64,000 bases of DNA. It comes from Nocardiopsis sp. N85. Its GTDB lineage: Bacteria; Actinomycetota; Actinomycetes; Streptosporangiales; Streptosporangiaceae. This document shows, piece by piece, positions 7,490 through 16,214 of the stretch. A program made the translations under genes and the position numbers. Under the pieces are notes generated by a model. It was not told the origin of the DNA and made no database searches. It was given only the letters and a program-made list of their open reading frames with translations. Within the stretch, counting starts at the first letter, position 1, and each line of letters opens with the position of its first letter. The DNA is taken from contig NZ_JARBUT010000001.1 in assembly GCF_028882275.1 (NCBI RefSeq), positions 806,001 to 870,000 of the forward strand, written 5' to 3'.

Positions 7490-8461
7490 GTGTCGGCCGT
7501 GATGGAACAGCAGACCGACCAGGAATTCGTCCGGCTCGCCGACCCCTACCGGCGCGAGCTGTACGCCCACTGCTACCGGATGCTCGGCTCGGTGCACGAC
7601 GCCGAGGACCTGGTGCAGGAGACGTACCTGCGCGCGTGGAAGGCCTACGACGGGTTCGAGGGCAGATCCAGTCTGCGCACCTGGTTGCACCGCATCGCCA
7701 CCACGGCCTGCCTCACCGCGCTGGAACGGCGTCGTCGGCGGCCCCTGCCCACCGGGCTGGGCGGGCCCGCCGACGACCCGTCGGCCCAACTGGCCGACGG
7801 GCCCGAGGTGCCCTGGCTCGAACCCGTGCCCGACGCCCTCGTGGGCGCCGACGACCCGGGCACCGTGGTCGCCACCCGCACCGGCGTGCGCCTCGCCCTG
7901 ATCGCCGCCCTCCAGTACCTCCAGCCCCGCCAGCGCGCGGTGCTGGTGCTGCGCGACGTGCTGCGGCTGAGCGCCGCCGAGGTCGCCGACATCCTCGACA
8001 CCTCCGTGCCGGCGGTCAACAGCCTGCTCCAGCGGGCCCGGGCGCAGCTGTCCCGCAACGCCCCGGTGGAGGAGGAGATCGTGGAGCCGGCCGAGGGCAA
8101 GGCGATCCTGGCCCGGTACGTGGCGGCCTTCGAGACCTACGACGTCTCGGCGATCACGGCGGTGTTCACCGAGGACGCGGTGTTCGAGATGCCGCCGTTC
8201 CGCACCTGGGTCCAGGGCGGCGCGCACATCGCGGAGCTGATCTCCACGCACTGCCCGGCCGAGCGGGCCGGCGACATGGTGCTGGTGCCGACCTCGGCCA
8301 ACGGGCAGCCGGCGTTCGGGCTGTACATGCGCGACCGGGAGGGTGTGCACCGGGCCTTCGGGATCCAGGTCCTGGACCTGGCGCCCACCGGCGTGCGGCA
8401 CACGGCGATGTTCTTCGACACCGCCCTCTTCCCGCACTTCGGCCTGGCCGACCGCCTGTAG
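7490..8461 (+). CDS. ECF sigma factor with C-terminal SnoaL-like domain
   Basis: A 323-residue sigma factor starting GTG with AGGAGG 6 bp upstream. Region 2 (residues about 15-80) includes YAHCYRMLGSVHDAEDLVQETYLRAW; region 4 (about 135-185) includes LQPRQRAVLVLRDVLRLSAAEVADIL and the helix-turn-helix SVPAVNSLLQRAR. Residues about 200-323 form an NTF2/SnoaL-like domain (FTEDAVFEMPPFRTWVQG), which in ECF41-like and SigG-like factors replaces an anti-sigma factor and tunes promoter binding. No anti-sigma gene is adjacent, in agreement. It is probably co-transcribed with the two VOC genes and may direct its own operon. Confidence 0.9.
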   Translation: MSAVMEQQTDQEFVRLADPYRRELYAHCYRMLGSVHDAEDLVQETYLRAWKAYDGFEGRSSLRTWLHRIATTACLTALERRRRRPLPTGLGGPADDPSAQLADGPEVPWLEPVPDALVGADDPGTVVATRTGVRLALIAALQYLQPRQRAVLVLRDVLRLSAAEVADILDTSVPAVNSLLQRARAQLSRNAPVEEEIVEPAEGKAILARYVAAFETYDVSAITAVFTEDAVFEMPPFRTWVQGGAHIAELISTHCPAERAGDMVLVPTSANGQPAFGLYMRDREGVHRAFGIQVLDLAPTGVRHTAMFFDTALFPHFGLADRL

Positions 8462-8829
8462 ACCGTGTTCCCCGCGCTTCGGAGGCCTTCGCGGCACCGG
8501 TGGGGCGCGCGGTACGCGGGGGCGGAGCGTCCCCGGGTCTTCGCCCCCGGCCTCGTGGGACGGGGGAGTCCGCGGACGGCCCCGGCGCGCGGTGGCGGTG
8601 AAGCCGACGCCCTCCTCGACCGGTCCGGGGTGACCCTCGGTGCGGGTCCGGTGCTCCGGGCGGGGGCCACCGTCCGCCCGGCGGGGAGCGCGCGGCCGGT
8701 ATCGGGACGTTCGCGCGGGTGGACCCGGACGGCGTCCGGGAGAGGTCGCCCGCCTCCCGCGCGGGGCCGGGTCCGCGCGGGAGAAGGGGGGTTCCCCGGA
8801 TCGGGTGCGCGGGGTAGCGTGCCCCCGTC
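8462..8829. other. 368-bp gap without a supported gene
   Basis: No frame here has a ribosome site, a recognisable domain or steady third-position G/C use. It holds the end of the sigma operon and the promoter side of the esterase gene. I see no clear terminator hairpin. Confidence 0.5.
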
Positions 8830-8843
8830 TGGGAGCGCTCCCA
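8830..8843. promoter_or_regulatory. CebR/CelR operator
   Basis: The sequence TGGGAGCGCTCCCA is the exact 14-bp palindrome bound by the LacI-family cellobiose repressors CebR of Streptomyces and CelR of Thermobifida. It ends 23 bp before the start of a secreted CBM2 esterase, within reach of its promoter. Induction by cellobiose is therefore expected. The repressor gene is not in the window. Confidence 0.85.
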
Positions 8844-8866
8844 GATCCCCCGAAAGGAGCGAGCAC

Positions 8867-9877
8867 GTGTTCCGTCCCCTCCTGTGCGCGGCCCTGATCG
8901 CCGCGCTCGCCCTGACCGCCACGCCGGTTCTCCCGGCCGCCGCCGAGTCCGAGGACTGTGCGGCCGAGGCCACCGTGACCTCCTCGTGGGGGAGCGGGTT
9001 CACCGCCCGGATCGAGGTGACCAACCGGGGCGACGCCCCGATCTCGGGGTGGACCGCCACCTGGACGCATCCGACCGGTCAGGCCACCACGGCCGGATGG
9101 AACGCCGACTTCGAACACCGCGAGGGCACGGTCGTCGCCCGTAACGTGGGATGGAACGCAGACCTGGCCCCGGGCGGCACCGCCGAGTTCGGCGTCCAGG
9201 GGACCACCACCGGTGGGGCGGTCGAGTTCACCGGACTCGACTGCGGATTCGACACGGAAGACGAAGGCGGGGACGCGGTGCGGATCATGGCGTTGGGCGA
9301 TTCGATCACGGGGTCCCCGGGGTGCTGGCGGGCCCTGTTGTGGCGGGACCTGGTGGACGCGGGGCGGAAGGTCGACTTCGTGGGCACGCTGCCGGGCGAC
9401 GGGTGCGGGTTCGCCTACGACGGGGACCACGAGGGGCACGGGGGATACCTGGTCACGAACGTCGCCTCGCAGGGGCTGCTCGTGGACTGGTTGCGGCGTA
9501 GCGACCCGGACACGGTGCTCATGCACTTCGGCACCAACGACGTGTGGAACGGGATCCCGGCGGCCGACATCCTCGCCGCGTACGACACCCTGCTGGCGCA
9601 GATGCGCGCGCACGACCCGAACGTCCACCTGCTGGTCGCGCAGATCATCCCGATGGACTCCGACCGCAGCTGCGCGACCTGTGGGCAGGGGGTGCGGGAC
9701 CTCAACGCGGCCATCCCGGGCTGGGCGGAGGCCAACGCGACGCCGGAGTCGCCGATCACCGTGGTGGACCAGTGGACGGGGTTCGACACGGACGCGGACA
9801 CCTACGACGGGGTGCACCCGTCGGCGAGCGGCGACCGCAGGATCGCGGACCGCTGGTTCGCGGCACTGGCCCCGTGA
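8867..9877 (+). CDS. Secreted CBM2-SGNH hydrolase (CE3-like carbohydrate esterase)
   Basis: A 336-residue exported protein. A Sec signal peptide (VFRPLLCAALIAALALTATP, cut near AAA-ES) is followed by a cellulose-binding CBM2 domain at about 30-125 (VTNRGDAPISGWTATWT, with exposed Trp residues) and an SGNH esterase domain at about 138-336: block I GDSIT, block III GTND, block V DGVHPS give the Ser, Asn and Asp-His catalytic set. The likely role is removal of acetyl groups from plant polysaccharide while bound to cellulose. The GTG at 8867 follows AAAGGAGCGAGCAC. A perfect CebR box just upstream places it in the cellulolytic regulon. Confidence 0.9.
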   Translation: MFRPLLCAALIAALALTATPVLPAAAESEDCAAEATVTSSWGSGFTARIEVTNRGDAPISGWTATWTHPTGQATTAGWNADFEHREGTVVARNVGWNADLAPGGTAEFGVQGTTTGGAVEFTGLDCGFDTEDEGGDAVRIMALGDSITGSPGCWRALLWRDLVDAGRKVDFVGTLPGDGCGFAYDGDHEGHGGYLVTNVASQGLLVDWLRRSDPDTVLMHFGTNDVWNGIPAADILAAYDTLLAQMRAHDPNVHLLVAQIIPMDSDRSCATCGQGVRDLNAAIPGWAEANATPESPITVVDQWTGFDTDADTYDGVHPSASGDRRIADRWFAALAP

Positions 9878-10109
9878 CCGGCGGCGGGCCCGGACCGTTG
9901 CCGCGATCCGCACTCCGACCGTTTCCCCGGTCCGGGCCCGCCGCTAGGCTCCCGTGCGTGACCCTCCCGGCTCGCACCGTCGCGGTCGTCCGCCGCCGCT
10001 CCCATCGGTCCGACGGCCGAGAGTCCGCGCGGGCCGGGGTCATCGATCCATGAGCGCGGTGCCCTCCGGTGCCCGTCTCGTATCGCAGCGACCCGTGAAG
10101 GAGTCCGAG

Positions 10110-10937
10110 ATGCGCGTTTCCCTTGTGACCGGTCTGGCAGCGTCAGCGGTGGCGGCGGTGGTGGCCGGGTGCGCGCCGACGGCGGAGCTCTCCGCGCACG
10201 CGGAACCGGAGGGTCTGCCCAACGGCGGGTTCGACTATCAGCTCGGTGGGGGATACCCGCCGCCCGAGGACGTGGGGATCGTGGTCCGGGACTCCACCGA
10301 TGAACCGGAGCCGGGCATGTACTCCATCTGCTACGTCAACGGGTTCCAGACGCAGCCGGGGGAGGAACGGGAGTGGCTCGATGAGGGTCTGGTCCTGCTC
10401 GACGAGGCGGGGGAGCCCGTGATCGACCCGGGGTGGCCGGACGAACGGCTTCTGGACACCTCCACGGACGAGAAGCGCGGCCGGATCGCCGCACTCCTCG
10501 GCGCGACCATCGAGGGATGCGCGGACGACGGGTTCGCGGCGGTCGAGTTCGACAACCTGGACTCCTACCTGCGGTCCCAGGGGTGGTTGACCGTGGAGGA
10601 CAACTTCGCCCTTGCGGAGGAGTTGGTCGCCATCGTCCACGATCACGGATTGCTCGCCGCCCAGAAGAACGCGGCGGAGGAGACCGAGCGGGGACTTGCG
10701 GCGGGGTTCGACTTCGCGATCACCGAATCCTGCGCGGCCTGGTTCGAGTGCGACGCCTATACCTCCGCGTACGGGGACGAAGGTGTGCTCGACATCGAAT
10801 ACCCGGACACGCTGGAGAACGCGGGTCTGACGTTCGAGGACGTGTGCGCGGATTCGGAGAGCCCGTCCAGGACGATCCTGCGCGACCTCGATCTGGTTTC
10901 CGAGGGCGCGGAGGGATACCTGTACGAGCGCTGTTGA
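10110..10937 (+). CDS. GH114-family endo-alpha-1,4-polygalactosaminidase-like lipoprotein
   Basis: A 275-residue protein with a lipoprotein signal: VVAGC places the lipidated Cys near residue 19. The mature part resembles the GH114 TIM-barrel (GMYSICYVNGFQT, then FAAVEFDNLDSY, then LLAAQKNAAE and FAITESCAAWFECDAY), where the two acids in the VEFDN and ITE strands are the expected catalytic pair. Known members cleave galactosamine-rich exopolysaccharide. ATG 10110 has GAAGGAG 6 bp upstream; the longer frame from 9954 lacks one. Together with the esterase it forms a small secreted-carbohydrate group, though it lacks its own CebR box. Confidence 0.82.
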   Translation: MRVSLVTGLAASAVAAVVAGCAPTAELSAHAEPEGLPNGGFDYQLGGGYPPPEDVGIVVRDSTDEPEPGMYSICYVNGFQTQPGEEREWLDEGLVLLDEAGEPVIDPGWPDERLLDTSTDEKRGRIAALLGATIEGCADDGFAAVEFDNLDSYLRSQGWLTVEDNFALAEELVAIVHDHGLLAAQKNAAEETERGLAAGFDFAITESCAAWFECDAYTSAYGDEGVLDIEYPDTLENAGLTFEDVCADSESPSRTILRDLDLVSEGAEGYLYERC

Positions 10938-10950
10938 TCACGGATCGTAG

Positions 10951-11114
10951 GTGACCGCTATGGTCACGGTTCCGTCGCCGTTCCGGGCTTGAAAGGTGCC
11001 GTCATGTGCGGACATTCCGCTCAGACGTGTTGGTGGTGTCGGGCTCCGGCCATCCGGAAACGGCGAGGATCGCTACTGAACGTATGCGGAGAGTCTCCGA
11101 GTGGTGCACAATGA
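10951..11114 (+). other. Candidate small gene or RNA: dyad, 36-codon Cys-rich ORF
   Basis: A 6-bp perfect dyad GTGACC/GGTCAC (10951-10967) overlaps a possible promoter (TTGATC at 10934, TATGGT at 10959). Downstream, GAAAGGTG precedes an ATG at 11004 of a 36-residue frame beginning MCGHSAQTCWWCRAP and stopping at 11114. Third-position G/C is only about half, unlike real genes here, so it may instead be an untranslated RNA. Hairpins and a T-tract terminator follow at once. No homology is recognised. Confidence 0.3.
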
Positions 11115-11117
11115 AGG

Positions 11118-11189
11118 CGTCGGTGTTCCCTTCCTGGAACTTTCACGCACCGACGGACCCCGGGGGTGCTCAGCGCTTCCGGGGTTTTT
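11118..11189 (+). terminator. Hairpin pair with T-tract terminator
   Basis: CGTCGGTG (11118-11125) pairs with CACCGACG (11148-11155), enclosing a smaller GTTCC/GGAAC hairpin. Immediately after, ACCCCGG (11157-11163) pairs with CCGGGGT (11179-11185), followed by TTTTT. This is one of the few intrinsic terminators with a T-run in the window and shields the CRISPR leader from upstream transcription. Confidence 0.7.
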
Positions 11190-11259
11190 GCTTTCCAGGG
11201 ATTATGGGGAAGTGGGAACTTTGGTCATTATTTGTGTATGAAGTGTCTTTTTGGGGCCT

Positions 11260-11325
11260 GTGTCTGATTTCCGAGAAGTTGCAAAATCGCTTGGTTTCCG
11301 CTGGAATCTTCCCAGGTCATTTACT
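11260..11325 (+). promoter_or_regulatory. Leader of CRISPR array 1
   Basis: The 66 bp directly before the first repeat match the leader of array 2 (22678-22743) at 59 of 66 positions, including an identical block GAGAAGTTGCAAAATCGCTT. It is far richer in A/T than its surroundings. By the type I-E model it carries the crRNA promoter and the Cas1-Cas2 integration signals, so new spacers should enter at 11326. Confidence 0.85.
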
Positions 11326-12818
11326 CTGCTCCCCGCGCACGCGGGGATGGTCCCATGCTGTTCAGGGACACGTACCTGAACTCGTACTGCTCCCCGCGCA
11401 CGCGGGGATGGTCCCGACGAACAGGGACGTACCCAGGGGGAAGCACCCTGCTCCCCGCGCACGCGGGGATGGTCCCCTGCTCGACGGTGGCGGGTTCGGT
11501 CTGGAGTCCTGCTCCCCGCGCACGCGGGGATGGTCCCGGCCCCGGGCGGACGATCCTCCGCCCGTACCGCTGCTCCCCGCGCACGCGGGGATGGTCCCGA
11601 TTCCATATAGTGAAATAGCAGCGTTGCAGACTGCTCCCCGCGCACGCGGGGATGGTCCCCGGTGGCGCTGGCCAGAGGGCCGCCAGGGGCACTGCTCCCC
11701 GCGCACGCGGGGATGGTCCCCTGTGGGTCGTGTGGATGCGGGGGTACGCGACCTGCTCCCCGCGCACGCGGGGATGGTCCCGCGGCGCGCTCGCGATCGA
11801 CGTCGATCACCGGCTGCTCCCCGCGCACGCGGGGATGGTCCCGGGTGGGCCTACGGCGCCTATTCGGAGATCGTCTGCTCCCCGCGCACGCGGGGATGGT
11901 CCCCATCCGGCTCCCCCACAGACTCCGCACGCCAGCTGCTCCCCGCGCACGCGGGGATGGTCCCCACCCCCGCATGATCTCCTCGGTCGTCACTTCCTGC
12001 TCCCCGCGCACGCGGGGATGGTCCCCGGGTGGTCTTGGAGTAGTAGCGGCGGGCGGGCTGCTCCCCGCGCACGCGGGGATGGTCCCCCCGGGGAGTCCAC
12101 CGCCGAAGCGGCCAGTTGCTGCTCCCCGCGCACGCGGGGATGGTCCCGTGGCCGCGCTCACTTCGGTATCGGTTTGTGGCTGCTCCCCGCGCACGCGGGG
12201 ATGGTCCCAGCGGCAGGCCTACCTCGCCGACGCCCCGCCCCTGCTCCCCGCGCACGCGGGGATGGTCCCGTCGAAGCCAAGGTGGAATTGGTCGGTCGCG
12301 TCTGCTCCCCGCGCACGCGGGGATGGTCCCGCCGCCTCACAGGTGCGCCGGGACCTGGTCGTCTGCTCCCCGCGCACGCGGGGATGGTCCCGGGTTCGCC
12401 CAGTCGTGCGACCAGATGAAGGGCTGCTCCCCGCGCACACGGGGATGGTCCCCCTGCTCCAAATGCGCAAGGGCGAGCCGGTCGCTGCTCCCCGCGCACG
12501 CGGGGATGGTCCCACAGCATCGCCGGTGTCCGCGTCCACAGCGAACTGCTCCCCGCGCACGCGGGGATGGTCCCAGCGCCCTGGCCAGCGCTTTCTCCTT
12601 CGCGGGCTGCTCCCCGCGCACGCGGGGATGGTCCCTCCTCCTGGGAGTCCGTGAGGTCACCGGTGGCCTGCTCCCCGCGCACGCGGGGATGGTCCCACAA
12701 AATACATGCGCGGAGCGCGTGTCAACGCCTGCTCCCCGCGCACGCGGGGATGGTCCCTGGTGGCCACCGTCACGGCGAACGGTTTGGTGCTGCTCCCCGC
12801 GCACGCGGGGATAGTCCC
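11326..12818 (+). CRISPR. Type I-E CRISPR array 1 (25 repeats, 24 spacers)
   Basis: A 29-bp repeat opening CTGCTCCCCGCGCACGCG and ending GGATGGTCCC occurs 25 times at an exact 61-bp period, giving 24 spacers of 32 bp. The palindromic CCCCGCG...CGCGGGG core is the Cas6e hairpin. Two variant repeats are visible: the one at 12424 reads GCGCACACGGGG, and the last, at 12790, ends GGATAGTCCC. A degenerate last repeat and a leader at the left fix the polarity: youngest spacers at the left. All spacers look unique. The cas operon follows after about 530 bp. Confidence 0.98.
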
Positions 12819-12842
12819 ACTGCGGAGGTGAGGAACTGGCGT

Positions 12843-12938
12843 ATGCAGTTCGCGGCCTTGCAGGGCATGGCCGCCGGCCCGGATGACACCCTCGCGAGGA
12901 TGCAAGCCGAGCTTAGGAAGTTGAGAAGCGATGACTAA
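12843..12938 (+). pseudogene. 3' remnant of an unidentified ORF before DUF397
   Basis: The frame reads from the end of the array and closes at a TAA at 12936-12938, ending ARMQAELRKLRSDD. The first usable start is ATG 12843 (31 codons) with GTGAGG upstream; codon use is gene-like. It overlaps the DUF397 start by 8 bp. DUF397 genes usually follow a helix-turn-helix gene in this way, so this may be what is left of such a partner cut by array 1, but the residues themselves are not recognised. Confidence 0.4.
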
Positions 12939-13107
12939 CCCCGCCGTGTGGCACAAGAGCACTTACTCGGACGGCGGCGCCAACTGCGTCGAGGCGCGTG
13001 AGTCCGTCGCAGGTGCGGACGTCCGTGACACACAGAACCGTTCTGCCGGGCACCTGAGCTTCGATCGGGTGGAATGGGCCGCCTTGGTGCGGGCCGTCGG
13101 TCGCTGA
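12931..13107 (+). CDS. DUF397 domain protein
   Basis: A 58-residue protein with the DUF397 signature: VWHKSTYSDGGANCVEA near the start, VRDTQNR in the middle and LSFDRVEWAALVRAV at the end. In actinomycetes these small proteins sit beside Scr1/BldB-associated helix-turn-helix regulators and are thought to act as their partners, in some cases toxin-antitoxin-like. Here the expected regulator upstream is missing apart from a short overlapping remnant. A GC-rich hairpin follows the stop. Confidence 0.8.
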   Translation: MTNPAVWHKSTYSDGGANCVEARESVAGADVRDTQNRSAGHLSFDRVEWAALVRAVGR

Positions 13108-13124
13108 CCTCGCCTCCGTACTCG

Positions 13125-13180
13125 ACCCCCGCGCTTCGCGCGGGGGTTCCCCACACCCGGAGGGCCATCCGGGCGTGGGG
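13125..13180 (+). terminator. Tandem hairpins after DUF397
   Basis: ACCCCCGCG (13125-13133) pairs with CGCGGGGGT (13139-13147). A second imperfect hairpin, CCCACACCCGGA with TCCGGGCGTGGG, follows within about 35 bp. They separate DUF397 from the cas operon promoter region (13181-13346), in which I could not assign a convincing promoter. Confidence 0.6.
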
Positions 13181-13346
13181 CGGACACGGCTGCGCGAAGC
13201 GGGCCATGTCGGTCTGCTCGGGCGCTTTACCACATTCATGCTCATCGCGCAGAGAGACCAATGGGTAATGATGTGGCCAGCCCTGGTCAGCACAGACTTT
13301 CGAATTCTCCTGCGGGGAAGGGCCGAAAGGGGCTATCAATGTCCGC

Positions 13347-16214
13347 ATGACGAATGAGGGGCACCTCGAACCCTGGGTGGCCGGCCTTTCCTCCGCCGCG
13401 CGCGTCGTGTGGGCCAAGCACGACTTCGACACCAACGACTGGCTCCCGCTGTACCGCCACATGGCCGACAGCGCCGCCGTCGCCACCCTGCTCTGGGACG
13501 AATGGCTCCCTCCCCAGGTCCGCCGCCTCATCGCGGACGCCCTCCCCGGCGGTGAAGACGATGCCCGTCTCCTGACCGTCTGGCTCTGCTGCGTCCACGA
13601 CATCGGCAAGGCCACCCCCGCCTTCGCCGGCCAGGTCGACGTCCTCGCCGACGACATGCGAGCGAACGGCCTCGCCACACCCTCGCGCAAGCAGCTCCCC
13701 GACCACTCCTACGCCCCCCACGGCCTGGCCGGACAGCTCATCCTCCGGGACTGGCTCGTCACCCGCCACGGCTGGACCGAACGCGCCACCCATCAGCTCA
13801 CCGTCGTCGTCGGCGGTCACCACGGCGTCCAGCCCACCAACACCGGCATCCTCGCCGCCGACAAACGCCCCGGTCTCCTGCGCACCCCCGGCAACGAGCA
13901 GGCCTGGCTCGACGTCCAGAACGAGCTCCTCGACGTCGCCGCCGACCGCACCGGCGTCACCCCCCGCCTCGCCGCCTGGCGGGACGCCAAGCTCCCCCAA
14001 CCCGTGCAGGTCCTGCTCTCCTCCCTCGTCATCACCGCCGACTGGATCGCCAGCAATCCCGACCTCTTCCCCCTCTTCCCCAACGCCGGAACCCGCTCCC
14101 GGGACCCCGTCCGCACCCGCGAGGCCTGGCGTCTCCTCGATCTCCCCGCCCAGTGGCGTCCCCGGGAACCCCGAGGAACCCCCGCCGAACTCTTCGCCAC
14201 CCGCTTCGCCCTCCCCCCGGGCGCCAACCCCCGCCCCGTCCAGGAACAGGCCGTCGAAGCCGCCCGCGCCATGCCCGCCCCCGGCCTGATGATCCTCGAA
14301 GCCCCCATGGGAGAGGGAAAGACCGAGGCGGCCCTCACCGTCGCCGAGGTCTTCGCCGCCCGTTCCGGCGCCGGTGGCTGCTTCGTCGCCCTCCCCACCA
14401 TGGCCACGAGCAACGCCATGTTCGACCGCTTCCTCAACTGGCTGGCCCACGTCCCCGGCATGCCCCAAGAGGCCGCCTCCGTCTTCCTCGCCCACTCCAA
14501 GGCCCACCTCAACGAGGACTACCTCGCCCTCATGGGCGGCGGCGTCACCCTCGACCTCGACCGGGACGGGGGCGACGACCGGGACTCGACCTCGCTCATC
14601 GCCCACCGCTGGCTGCGCGGCCGCAAGAAGGGCATGCTCGCCTCCTTCGCCGTCGGCACCGTCGACCAGCTCCTCTTCATGGGCCTCAAGACCCGCCACC
14701 TGGTCCTGCGCCACCTCGCCCTCGCCGGAAAGACCGTGGTCGTCGACGAGGCCCACGCCTACGACACGTTCATGAACACCTACCTGGACCGGGCCCTGAC
14801 CTGGCTCGGTGAGTACGGCGTCCCCGTCGTCGTCCTCACCGCCACCCTCCCCGCCCGGCGCCGCCGCGAACTCGTCGCGGCCTACACCGGCGACCACGGT
14901 GGCCACGACCACGTCGAACAGGCCCGCGCCCACCCCCTCATCACCACCGCGACCCCCGGCGCCCCGGCGAACGTCCTCGCGCCCCCCGCCTCCGGCCGCG
15001 GGACCGACGTCCTCGTCGAACCCCTCGCCGACGACCTCGACACCCTCGGGGCCCGTCTCACCGCCGAACTCGTCGACGGCGGCTGCGCCCTGGTCATCCG
15101 CAACACCGTCGCCCGCGTCCACGAGGCCGCCGCCCACCTGCGGGACATCTTCGGCGAGGGCACGGTGACCGTCGCCCACTCCCGCTTCCTCGACCTGGAC
15201 CGCGCCGCCAACGACGCCGACCTCGTCGCCGCCTACGGTCCTCCCGGCCGAGGCGCGGACCGCCCCGCCAGGCACATCGTGGTCGCCACCCAGGTCGTCG
15301 AGCAGTCGCTGGACGTCGACTTCGACCTCCTCGTCACCGACCTGGCCCCCATCGACCTCGTCCTCCAGCGCATGGGTCGCCTCCACCGCCACCCCAGGGG
15401 CGACGACCAGGCCGAACGCCCCGAACGCCTGCGCCGCGCCCGCTGCCTGATCACCGGCGTGGACTGGACCACCACACCGCCCGAACCCGTTCGCGGTTCG
15501 CGCACGATCTACGGCGCGCACGTCCTCCTGCGCTCCCTCGCCGTCCTGCGCTCCCGCCTGGAAGCGCGCACCGACGCCGAGCGCACCGTCCGTCTCCCCG
15601 ACGACATCAGCCCCCTGGTCCAGGACGCCTACGCCGATGACGACGCGCTCATCCCGCCCACCTGGAAGGACGAGGCCGAGGAGGCGCGCACCGCGCACGA
15701 GGTCACCCACGTGGTCCGACAGGAGAAGGCCGACGTCTTCCTGCTCGACGAGCCGAAACGCCCCGGCCGCGCTCTCATCGGCTGGGTGGACGCCGGTGTC
15801 GGTGACGCCGACGACTCGCACAAGGGCCGTGCCCAGGTCCGCGACACCACCGAGAGCCTGGAGGTCCTGGTCGCCCGTCGTTCCACCGACGGCACCGTCA
15901 CCACCGTCCCCTGGCTCCCCGACGAGCGTGGCGGCCTGGAACTGCCGACCCACACGGCCCCGCCCTCCGACGCGGCCCGCGCCCTGCTCGCCTCCGCGCT
16001 GCGCCTGCCCTACCAGTTCACCGTCGGCGCCGCCATCGACCGGGCCATCGAGGAACTCGAAGCCGACATGGTCCCCGCCTGGCAGACCAAGGACGCCCAC
16101 TGGATCGCCGGGGAACTCGTCCTGTTCCTCGACGAGAACGACCGGGCCGAACTGGCCGGACACCACCTGCACTACACCCGGACCGACGGATTGAAGGCCA
16201 CCCGTGCCGAATGA
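13347..16214 (+). CDS. cas3: Cas3 helicase-nuclease, type I-E
   Basis: A 955-residue fusion of HD nuclease and superfamily 2 helicase that degrades DNA marked by Cascade. HD residues: His38 (YRHMADSA), His84-Asp85 (CVHDIGKAT) and His158-His159 (GGHHG). Helicase motifs: Walker A at about 319-327 (APMGEGKTE), DEAH box 467-470, motif III TATLP and arginine finger QRMGRLHRH. All key residues are intact, so interference should work. The start is ATG 13347; GAAAGGGG is present but rather far (about 15 bp) upstream. The stop overlaps the cas8e start by 11 bp, making it first gene of the cas operon. Confidence 0.97.
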   Translation: MTNEGHLEPWVAGLSSAARVVWAKHDFDTNDWLPLYRHMADSAAVATLLWDEWLPPQVRRLIADALPGGEDDARLLTVWLCCVHDIGKATPAFAGQVDVLADDMRANGLATPSRKQLPDHSYAPHGLAGQLILRDWLVTRHGWTERATHQLTVVVGGHHGVQPTNTGILAADKRPGLLRTPGNEQAWLDVQNELLDVAADRTGVTPRLAAWRDAKLPQPVQVLLSSLVITADWIASNPDLFPLFPNAGTRSRDPVRTREAWRLLDLPAQWRPREPRGTPAELFATRFALPPGANPRPVQEQAVEAARAMPAPGLMILEAPMGEGKTEAALTVAEVFAARSGAGGCFVALPTMATSNAMFDRFLNWLAHVPGMPQEAASVFLAHSKAHLNEDYLALMGGGVTLDLDRDGGDDRDSTSLIAHRWLRGRKKGMLASFAVGTVDQLLFMGLKTRHLVLRHLALAGKTVVVDEAHAYDTFMNTYLDRALTWLGEYGVPVVVLTATLPARRRRELVAAYTGDHGGHDHVEQARAHPLITTATPGAPANVLAPPASGRGTDVLVEPLADDLDTLGARLTAELVDGGCALVIRNTVARVHEAAAHLRDIFGEGTVTVAHSRFLDLDRAANDADLVAAYGPPGRGADRPARHIVVATQVVEQSLDVDFDLLVTDLAPIDLVLQRMGRLHRHPRGDDQAERPERLRRARCLITGVDWTTTPPEPVRGSRTIYGAHVLLRSLAVLRSRLEARTDAERTVRLPDDISPLVQDAYADDDALIPPTWKDEAEEARTAHEVTHVVRQEKADVFLLDEPKRPGRALIGWVDAGVGDADDSHKGRAQVRDTTESLEVLVARRSTDGTVTTVPWLPDERGGLELPTHTAPPSDAARALLASALRLPYQFTVGAAIDRAIEELEADMVPAWQTKDAHWIAGELVLFLDENDRAELAGHHLHYTRTDGLKATRAE

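Noticed and set aside
7472-9913. 813-codon reverse ORF
   Set aside because: Antisense to the sigma factor and esterase; His/Val/Gly-rich shadow sequence.
11006-12938. Long ORFs reading through CRISPR array 1 (and likewise 22651-25890 through array 2) with PRARGDGP-type repeats
   Set aside because: The repeat happens to lack stops in several frames; these are array translations, not repeat proteins.
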